Positions 23,268 through 31,702 of a DNA stretch of 31,702 nucleotides are shown here, in pieces. Location: the NCBI GenBank assembly GCA_964346275.1, contig CAYFUR010000042.1, positions 1 through 31,702 of the forward strand. The letters are read 5' to 3'. A program made the position numbers and the translations under genes. A model generated the notes under the pieces. It had not been told where the DNA came from and ran no database searches. It was given only the letters and a program-made list of their open reading frames with translations. Origin of the DNA: CAYFUR01 sp964346275. GTDB lineage: Bacteria; Sumerlaeota; Sumerlaeia; SLMS01. Each line of letters opens with the position of its first letter. The first letter of the stretch is position 1.

Positions 23268-24581
23268 TCAGGGCGTATCCGTTTCCGCCTGGTCCGGCTC
23301 GCCGGGGGTGGAGTTTGCCGGCCGGCCCTGCATGGCCATCAGATCGCGAAAGCGCATGCGTTGTTCCCGCGCCACATCCACCGGGTCCAGCCGCTCCATA
23401 CCAAAGCGCATCTGCTGGGAAACCGGAGTCGGGTTTTCAATGACCTGGTCGAGCAATGCCACAGCCTGCGGATACATCCGCTTTCTTTCCAGGCTTTGCG
23501 CGAGATAAATCCGCGCCATGGAAGAGTAAGGCTTCTTCGCGGGAAAGCGGGCGATCATCCCCCGCGACAGCGCCTCCACTCGATCCCACCGCCCTTGCCA
23601 CGCAAAAGTTTGCAGGTAAACCAGTTCGATGCGGCTCCGCAGTTCCTCGTCCCCGGTGGGAGCCATCTCGTAGGCTTCGCGAAGCATCCGCCGCACGTCC
23701 TGAAACGAGGGGGCGGGCTGGCGGTTCTGTTCGATCAGCATGACCAGCAGCGCCGCCTGGCGCAGTGTGTTCAAGCTCGCTGCCGCCGGATCATTTTCCG
23801 AAAGGCGCAGCATCTCCCGGGCGGCGAACCATGAACCCCGGAAATCCCGCCGGTGGCCATAGAGTAACTTGAAGACGAGATTGCGCGCATCCTGGCGCAG
23901 CGCCGTGTGTTCCGGCCCTGTGGGCCACTGGCCCGTCGCAACGCGGCTGGCCAGGTAAAGCGCTGCGTCGGGAGAGACCTGCCGCTCCCAGAAAAGCCAC
24001 GCCGCTTTCATGGCGCCGCGCGCCGCGGCGGGGTTGTCTGGCTCGCCGCTCTCCATCAGTTCCAGCAGCCGGTTAATCGACGAGGCATCCTCTGTATTCA
24101 GCTCGCGCACGAGGTTTTCGAGTTGGTCGCGCAGATTCTCCTGAAACGCCGCGTCGGAACCTTCAAACTCGACGGCGAAAGGCTGGGACAGATCGCCCGT
24201 GAATCCGCGCGGCGACCGGCTTTTTGTCGCCAGCGGCACCAGCCGCCCCTCGGCGACTTCCTGGAAATCCAATTCTTCCTGGAGGAACCACGCCTGGCCC
24301 AGATTGTCCATCTCGCCAAGGATCACCGGCACGGTTTTCTCGCGATAGCTCGATTCCGCCGATTCGGTGAGGACAGGGCCCCAACCGGCCTCCTGCATGC
24401 TCGATTCCACGCCGCTGGCCAGCATCTTCGAAGGAAAGCGTGCGACCTCGACGCCATACCACTGTGGAGGGCGCGCGGGATAATCCTGGCGGCTCCATTC
24501 CTCGGGAATGGGCGCGGCGGCCATGGCGAGCGGGTGTCCCACCAGCGCGGTCAGCAGAAAGGTTTTAAGCAGTCGCATCAT
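23268..24581 (-). CDS. Exported helical-repeat (TPR-like) protein of unknown function
   Basis: A 437-aa protein with an N-terminal Sec signal (hydrophobic core 6-20, likely cleavage after AMAAA). Residues about 25-160 form a domain I do not recognise. Residues about 170-420 are helical with degenerate tetratricopeptide spacing, clearest at RIELVYLQTFAWQGRWDRVEA-like and PYSSMARIYLAQSLERKRMY-like stretches. The acidic, Pro/Thr-rich C-terminus is probably disordered. Two ATGs stand in tandem at the start. The stop lies 13 bases before the pseudo-hydrolase gene, so the two are likely a pair acting in the periplasm. No function is assigned. Confidence 0.65.
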   Translation of the reverse strand: MMRLLKTFLLTALVGHPLAMAAAPIPEEWSRQDYPARPPQWYGVEVARFPSKMLASGVESSMQEAGWGPVLTESAESSYREKTVPVILGEMDNLGQAWFLQEELDFQEVAEGRLVPLATKSRSPRGFTGDLSQPFAVEFEGSDAAFQENLRDQLENLVRELNTEDASSINRLLELMESGEPDNPAAARGAMKAAWLFWERQVSPDAALYLASRVATGQWPTGPEHTALRQDARNLVFKLLYGHRRDFRGSWFAAREMLRLSENDPAAASLNTLRQAALLVMLIEQNRQPAPSFQDVRRMLREAYEMAPTGDEELRSRIELVYLQTFAWQGRWDRVEALSRGMIARFPAKKPYSSMARIYLAQSLERKRMYPQAVALLDQVIENPTPVSQQMRFGMERLDPVDVAREQRMRFRDLMAMQGRPANSTPGEPDQAETDTP

Positions 24582-24674
24582 AGCCCAACATCAATCCTTT
24601 TCCCGAATCGGACGCAAGGGTGGATGCTGCCGGGAACACCACCGGAACGTCGAGCCGAAAGCGCCCCGGCAGAA

Positions 24675-24706
24675 GAAAACCCCTCCGGCCCGGGGACCGG
24701 AGGGGT
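24675..24706 (-). terminator. Intrinsic terminator of pfp
   Basis: Perfect 10-bp inverted repeat acccctccgg/ccggaggggt with an 8-base GC-rich loop. On the minus strand TTTTCTTCTG follows. It starts about 26 bases past the pfp stop. Confidence 0.85.
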
Positions 24707-24731
24707 GATGTCTTCGGAGCGAGGGGCTTTC

Positions 24732-26066
24732 TCAGACGCTGATGTCTTCGAACTGGCCCTTCACCGGGAGAGTCCCGAGGAGCGGCTTCACCCACTCCAC
24801 AAATTCCGGCGTCACGCCGAACTTGTCGTCTTCAATGAATTTGTCATCCAGGGGGCGATACTGTTTCATTCCCTTGGGGAAATTCACGCCCGAGACATCC
24901 TCGAGATTTGCACGGAAGGAATCGCAGAGATACTTGCCGAAGCTGGAGGGAAGGCGCTTAAAGCAGATCGAGCCGTCCATATCGCCCTGCAGGGCCACGC
25001 GAACTGCCGCGTGTCCGGCCTCGCGGGCCTCCTGGGCGTCCACTTCGCTGACGCAGCCGGCAAAAGAACGCTGGGCGTAACCGAGGGTGTCCGCCCGGCA
25101 GCGCATCTTCGTTCCATGCTTGCGGAAGATGTGGATCTTGGTCACGGCGGCGAGCAGATCGGCCAGCATCCCCGAGCCGGAAAGCTGGGCGTGGCCAAAG
25201 GAGTCGAGCTTGGCACCCCCCGCCGCGTCCTCGATCTTCGCCGTCGCGTTCATCCAGTCCAGGAGCACGCCCATATCCAGCTCTTTCAATTCCTGGCGAA
25301 TCTTCTCGGACTGGAGCCAGACGTTGCCGTCGTCGTCGGGAATCCCCTCGGAGACGGCGGCCAGGACGCGCCCTTCCTTCTGATAAACCGAGTCGACACG
25401 CTCGACGAATTCCTTAATCGTGTAGGGGCGTTCGGGCAGGCAGATCAGGTGCGGCCCATCGCCGGAATTGACGCGCGCGGCGGCCGAGGCGGCGGTCAGC
25501 CATCCCGCGTTGCGGCCCATGACCACGTCGATCTTGATGCCGGGAATGGCGCGGTTGTCCAGGTCGTTGCCCATGAACGCCTGGGCCACATATTTGGCGG
25601 CGGAGCCAAAGCCGGGGCAGTGATCCGTCACCAGCAGATCGTTGTCGATCGTCTTGGGGCAATGGAACACGCGCAGCTCATAGCCCTGCTCCTGGGCAAT
25701 TTTGTTGATGATGCCCGCGGCGAGAGCCGAATCGTTGCCGCCGATATAGACAAAATAGCGGACGTTGTGCTTTTCGAAAATCTTGAAGATCTCTTTACAG
25801 TCGTCTTCCTTTGGCTTGAAACGGCAGGATCCCGCGCCGGCAGATGGCGTCTCCGCCACCTCTTCCAGCGTTTGGGGCTTCTGGTTGCGCAGATCGATGA
25901 AATCCTCGTTCAGAATCCCCAGAACGCCATGGCGCGCTCCGTAAATTCCCTCGATCGCGTCGCTTTTCAGCGCTTCCTGCACAACACCGATCAGCGACTG
26001 GTTGATGACAGCGGTCGGGCCGCCGGATTGGCCGACCACCAGGTTCCCTTTGATCGCAGATGCCAT
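24732..26066 (-). CDS. pfp: 6-phosphofructokinase, pyrophosphate-dependent type
   Basis: A 444-aa glycolytic enzyme interconverting fructose 6-phosphate and fructose 1,6-bisphosphate. Motifs: GQSGGPTAVINQSL (12-25), YIGGNDSALAAG (107-118), CPKTIDNDL (136-144), MGRNAGW. In ATP-dependent enzymes the second motif reads GGDGS; here the residue equivalent to Gly104 is Asp (GGND) and the Lys of PKTIDND replaces the Gly124 region. Both are the known marks of pyrophosphate as phosphoryl donor, making the step reversible and saving ATP. The start at 26066 has GGGAAG upstream; the longer frame to 26174 adds only low-complexity residues. An intrinsic terminator follows. The donor call rests on these two positions. 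Confidence 0.88.
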   Translation of the reverse strand: MASAIKGNLVVGQSGGPTAVINQSLIGVVQEALKSDAIEGIYGARHGVLGILNEDFIDLRNQKPQTLEEVAETPSAGAGSCRFKPKEDDCKEIFKIFEKHNVRYFVYIGGNDSALAAGIINKIAQEQGYELRVFHCPKTIDNDLLVTDHCPGFGSAAKYVAQAFMGNDLDNRAIPGIKIDVVMGRNAGWLTAASAAARVNSGDGPHLICLPERPYTIKEFVERVDSVYQKEGRVLAAVSEGIPDDDGNVWLQSEKIRQELKELDMGVLLDWMNATAKIEDAAGGAKLDSFGHAQLSGSGMLADLLAAVTKIHIFRKHGTKMRCRADTLGYAQRSFAGCVSEVDAQEAREAGHAAVRVALQGDMDGSICFKRLPSSFGKYLCDSFRANLEDVSGVNFPKGMKQYRPLDDKFIEDDKFGVTPEFVEWVKPLLGTLPVKGQFEDISV

Positions 26067-26238
26067 AGATTGATTCTTCCCTTTTGAAATGGAATGGGAG
26101 GCGGCGCCTTGTCCCGTTGGAGAGCCGCTTCCCGCCGAGGAAGGAGCTAACGATTGCACGCCCCGCCGGGTCAAGGCCGGATCGCCTCTCTTGTTCTTGC
26201 CTGAAATACAGGTTCCCGCGCGCCCGTGGCGCCGCAGG

Positions 26239-28623
<2,385 letters not shown>

Positions 28624-28671
28624 GGGAATATGAGTGCTTCCTGGCGACACACTATTGGGATCGATCGTCAC

Positions 28672-28677
28672 ATTATA
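28672..28677 (-). promoter_or_regulatory. Possible -10 box of the lon promoter
   Basis: A perfect TATAAT on the minus strand. The region 17 bases upstream reads TTTCCC, a weak -35. Transcription would start near 28665, about 40 bases before the ATG at 28623. A heat-shock element of the CIRCE type was not seen. Confidence 0.45.
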
Positions 28678-28898
28678 CCTCATCGGTAAGAATCGGGAAA
28701 AAAACTCCCGTCCAACACTCCATGCCACGTGAAAAATGTGCCAATTCAGAACAGCAGGGCTCTGCCGGGCAAATCGCCGCTTGTCCACAAGGAAGTGAAT
28801 TACCCTTTACCCGGTGCTCGCCAGATTCTGAGATCATACTCCAAGCCCTGATTTCAATTTGCTTGCGCCACAATCCTCCCAGGAAGGAGCCACCGCCC

Positions 28899-29359
28899 GT
28901 GGCCTCTGACGACGAAAAGCGCGACGAAGAAACCCCGGAAGCGGAAAAGCCCGAATCCTCCGACATCCCGCCCCACCCCGAAGGGCAGGCGCCCTCCGCC
29001 CCGGAGCCTTACCCCCGGCCGGAAGACGATGCGATTCCTCCGCCCCCGCCTCCTGGCCCCGGTGATTCCGGACCCCAGGCGCCCCTGCCGCCGGGCAGCG
29101 ACGGCGGCATGCCTCCCATGGGATCCGCGCCCAGCGAACGCCCGGGGATGGTGCTGGCCATCCACATCATGACCCTGGCCGCTGGTATTCTGATGGCGAT
29201 TATGGCTGCCACCGTCGCTGTTTCCACATGCCTGATCTGGATTCCCTGGGTTCTGGGCCTCTCCGTCGGGATCTGGGCCATCGTCGAAGGCGCCCAGATG
29301 CTCAACAATCCCGAAACCCGGCCGCCCAACAAGAATCTTTATATCCTGATGATCGTCTG
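28899..29359 (+). CDS. Proline-rich membrane protein, 3' end lost in assembly gap
   Basis: A partial frame of 153 codons before the gap. The first about 80 residues are hydrophilic and rich in Pro, Glu, Asp and Gly (including PPPPPPGPG), then come two membrane segments (about 87-110 and 113-130, with a TCLIWIPWVLGLSVGIW stretch) and a short loop before a third hydrophobic segment beginning at YILMIV. The start is a GTG with AGGAAGGAG nine bases upstream, which is convincing. The layout resembles cytoplasmic Pro-rich-tailed small membrane proteins (DUF4190/DUF4870-like), but the family is not certain. It diverges from lon. Confidence 0.65.
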
Positions 29360-29459
29360 NNNNNNNNNNNNNNNNNNNNNNNNNNNNNNNNNNNNNNNNN
29401 NNNNNNNNNNNNNNNNNNNNNNNNNNNNNNNNNNNNNNNNNNNNNNNNNNNNNNNNNNN
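29360..29459. other. Assembly gap (100 N)
   Basis: A run of exactly 100 unknown bases, the conventional placeholder for a scaffold join of unknown true size. It cuts the 3' ends of two convergent genes. Nothing can be said about what it contains. Confidence 1.
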
Positions 29460-30401
29460 GGTATCCTCGTCCGTGAAATGAGCCCAATTCTTTCCGATTT
29501 CCGTCAGGGCGCTTGTCTGGTGGCAGACCACCGGCGTACCCATCGCCAGAGATTCCAGAAAGGGAAACCCAAAGCCTTCCTCGCGCGTGGTCAGCAGCGT
29601 CAGCCCCGCCCGGGCGTAGAGCCGCGCCAGCTCCGCGTCGGGCACGTGGCCAAGCGCCTCCACCGGCGGAGACGACAGGTCCGGCGGCAGGCCCACCGCC
29701 AGCGCTTTCAGCCCGCGCCGGCGCTTCCCTGCCTCGCGGCAAACCGGCACCACCCAGTCCGCCCTCTTGCGGGCGATGGGATGCTGGGTCACGGCGAAGA
29801 CGTCGTGCTCCGGCGCGGCGCCATCTTCCTCCATGCGGAATAGCTCTGTCTTGATTCCGGAATGAACGGCATGAATCCGCCCGGGATCGACCGCGGAATA
29901 GTGCTCCTGGATATCCTTGGCCACAAAGCGGCTCGGCGTCAGGATTGCCGCGGCCTGGGGCAGCTTGTTGGGAAAATCCTTGGCGAAATGCGACCCGGCC
30001 AGGATTTCCTCTGTCTCATCGCGCAGAAAGGCGATGTCGTGAACGGTGACGACCACCGGCGCGTCGGCGGGGGGAATATAACTGGCCGGAGCGTGGACCA
30101 CGTCGCAATCAGCGCGAAGCAATTGTTCCCATCGAGGAACGCCATAGCAACGCCAGCCCTCGACGATGAGCGGCCCGGGGAGGCGCCGCTGGACTACATG
30201 AACGCGCGGCGACTGGAACAGGAAGTCGTGCTCGGGGCCAGGAGCGTGGCGCAGGGAATTGAGAAGAACCTGGAATTCCAGGTCCGGCTCGTCCAGCTCA
30301 ACTAGCGCCCGCAGCAGCTCCAGCGTATAGCGCGCTATACCGCCTCCGCCCCGCGCGAGCGTGACCGAGGCATCGTATCCGATTTTCAGCGTCTTTCCCA
30401 T
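29460..30401 (-). CDS. Family 4 glycosyltransferase, 3' end lost in assembly gap
   Basis: 314 codons of a GT-B fold glycosyltransferase, complete at the N-terminus. The N-domain has KIGYDASVTLARGGGGIARYT and VTVHDIAFLRDE; the donor domain has the EX7E motif with Glu275 and Glu283 (REEGFGFPFLESLAMG), followed by GTPVVCHQTSALTEIG. About 60-80 C-terminal residues are missing in the gap. It resembles the mannosyltransferase-type subgroup of envelope polysaccharide enzymes and is related to, but clearly distinct from, the enzyme at 11843-12970. It diverges from the deoA-like gene. Confidence 0.85.
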
Positions 30402-30485
30402 AGCGCGAATTCAATTTCCCTGATTGCGGCGCCCAGTGGCTAGCGGGAGGATCATCCCAATCCATCGGAGCCGAAAGAGGATCCC

Positions 30486-31702
30486 ATGAACACCCCGGAA
30501 CTGATCCGTCGCAAGAGAGAAGGTCAGGAACTCCTGCCCGAGGAAATCCGCAAGCTGATCGAGGGCTACGTGGAAGGCCGCGTCAACGAATACCAGATTT
30601 CCGCGTTTCTGATGGCGGCGTTTTTTCGCGGCATGGGGCCCCAGGAGGCGGCGGCGCTGACCCGCGTCATGCTGGAAAGCGGCGATCGCTTCGACCTGTC
30701 CGATCTCGACGGCCCCAAGGTGGACAAGCATTCCACCGGCGGCGTGGGCGACAAGGTGTCCCTGATTCTGGCGCCGCTCGTCGCCGCTGCGGGCGGTATC
30801 GTGCCCATGGTCAGCGGCCGGGGCCTGGGCCACACCGGCGGCACGCTGGACAAGCTGGATTCGATCCCGGGTTACCGCTGGGCCCTGGGCGAGGCGGATT
30901 TCAAAAAGGTTCTGGGCCGCGTCGGCTGCGCCATTATCGGCCAGACGGACAACTTTGTTCCGGCGGACAAGAAGCTCTACGCCCTCCGTGATGTGACGGC
31001 GACCGTGGAAAGCGTGCCGCTGATTTGCGCCTCTATCCTCTCGAAGAAAGTCGCCGCGGGCACCGACTCTCTCGTGATGGATGTGAAATGCGGCAGCGGC
31101 GCGTTCATGGAAACGCTGGACAATGCTCGAGAATTGGCGAACGGCCTGACCAGCATCGGCCGGGCGCTGGAGAAAAACGTCAGCGCCGTCATTACGCAAA
31201 TGAACCAGCCCCTGGGCGTGGCCGTGGGCAATGCGCTCGAAGTGCGTGAAACGATCGAGCTGCTGAAAGGCGGCGGACCCGCCGACGCCCGCGAGATCAT
31301 CCTCGAGCTATGCGCCGACATGCTGGTGCTGGCGGAAATTCAGCCCGGCCACAAGGAAGCGCGCCGGGAACTGGAGCGGCTTCTCGACGGCGGCCAGGCG
31401 CTCGAGAAATTCCGCCAGTGGGTGGAAGCCCAGGGCGGCGATCCCCGCGTGGCGGACAACCCGGAAATGCTCGAGGTCTCTTCCGAAACCGAGGTGATCC
31501 CGTCCCCTTCGGCGGGGTCTATACAAACCATCAAGACGCGCGACCTGGGCGTGGCGGCGAACATGCTCGGGGCGGGACGGCTCTCCACGGAAGACGAGGT
31601 GGATCTCACCGTTGGCCTGGAAATTCACAAAAAAGTCGGCGAGCAAGTCGAAAAAGGCGAGCCGCTCGTGACTGTCTATCACCGGGGCGGACGAAACCTC
31701 GA
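30486..31702 (+). CDS. deoA: Thymidine/pyrimidine-nucleoside phosphorylase, cut by window end
   Basis: 405 codons, open to the window edge; the family is about 430-440 aa, so nearly the whole enzyme is here. It cleaves thymidine or uridine with phosphate to release the base, in nucleoside salvage. The phosphate site KHSTGGVGDK is at 81-90, and the family signature SGRGLGHTGGTLDKLDS at 110-126; the last acidic position is Asp instead of the common Glu. The motif KCGSGAFM and a C-terminal lipoyl-like fold (VGEQVEKGEPLVTVYH) are also typical. The ATG at 30486 has GAGG six bases upstream. Whether it is deoA or pdp in specificity cannot be told. Confidence 0.9.
   Translation, partial: MNTPELIRRKREGQELLPEEIRKLIEGYVEGRVNEYQISAFLMAAFFRGMGPQEAAALTRVMLESGDRFDLSDLDGPKVDKHSTGGVGDKVSLILAPLVAAAGGIVPMVSGRGLGHTGGTLDKLDSIPGYRWALGEADFKKVLGRVGCAIIGQTDNFVPADKKLYALRDVTATVESVPLICASILSKKVAAGTDSLVMDVKCGSGAFMETLDNARELANGLTSIGRALEKNVSAVITQMNQPLGVAVGNALEVRETIELLKGGGPADAREIILELCADMLVLAEIQPGHKEARRELERLLDGGQALEKFRQWVEAQGGDPRVADNPEMLEVSSETEVIPSPSAGSIQTIKTRDLGVAANMLGAGRLSTEDEVDLTVGLEIHKKVGEQVEKGEPLVTVYHRGGRNL

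Noticed and set aside
26067..26174. N-terminal extension of pfp
   Set aside because: The extra 36 residues are low complexity, and the ATG at 26066 has its own ribosome site and starts directly before the family's first strand.
28624..28683. Lon start at the ATG at 28683
   Set aside because: Not excluded, but a perfect TATAAT overlaps this region and would put the transcript start downstream of that ATG.

Overview
The window is about 31.7 kb of GC-rich (roughly 60% by eye) bacterial chromosome with dense, mostly housekeeping gene content. It has one 100-N assembly gap (29360-29459) and runs out inside a gene at the right end. An MCE/MlaD-type protein, a PilT-like ATPase, several envelope glycosyltransferases and exported proteins with Sec signals point to a diderm (Gram-negative-type) bacterium. 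Two adjacent clpP genes behind trigger factor, a pyrophosphate-type phosphofructokinase and many Pro/Glu-rich tails would fit a poorly characterised, possibly uncultured phylum, but no marker here fixes the taxonomy. I see no phage, IS element, CRISPR array, tRNA or rRNA.

Layout, left to right. (1) 52-6321: a Gph-like HAD phosphatase (-), diverging from a + strand run of an unrecognised polytopic membrane protein, a membrane glycosyltransferase-like protein with C-terminal TPRs (coupled by ATGA), class 2 dihydroorotate dehydrogenase pyrD, and a small zinc-ribbon protein. (2) 6467-9536 (-): a proteostasis operon tig-clpP-clpP ending in a strong intrinsic terminator. (3) 9726-11376 (-): a rhomboid protease and a family 2 glycosyltransferase. 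(4) 11533-15571: a small membrane ORF, a GT4 glycosyltransferase, a convergent Pro-rich unknown protein, an orphan MCE protein, and a YceD/DUF177 protein without rpmF. (5) 15584-17020 (-): a PilT-like ATPase with an N-terminal extension. (6) 17021-19354 (+): a 400-base leader region with a possible 22-codon ORF and a possible sigma-54 promoter, then glnA, a strong intercistronic hairpin, glnB and a bidirectional terminator. (7) 19368-24581 (-): a probable four-gene run of an exported repeat protein, an exported alpha/beta-hydrolase-fold protein lacking its nucleophile and histidine, an NDP-sugar epimerase/decarboxylase-type SDR and a membrane-anchored glycosyltransferase. (8) 24675-28683 (-): pfp and lon. 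(9) 28899-31702: a Pro-rich membrane protein cut by the gap, a GT4 glycosyltransferase cut by the gap, and pyrimidine-nucleoside/thymidine phosphorylase cut by the window end.

How the genes fit together: glnA and glnB form a nitrogen-assimilation unit in which the GS adenylylation tyrosine and the PII uridylylation tyrosine are both present. Tig, two ClpPs and Lon cover folding and proteolysis. Five glycosyltransferase-type genes plus an SDR indicate surface-polysaccharide work spread over several loci rather than one cluster.

I did not find a clear new multi-gene system. The observations most worth following are the double-mutant pseudo-hydrolase with its exported partner (21872-24581), the glnA-glnB hairpin with the short upstream ORF, the paired ClpPs without clpX, and a GTCTATAC octamer that recurs far more than expected.
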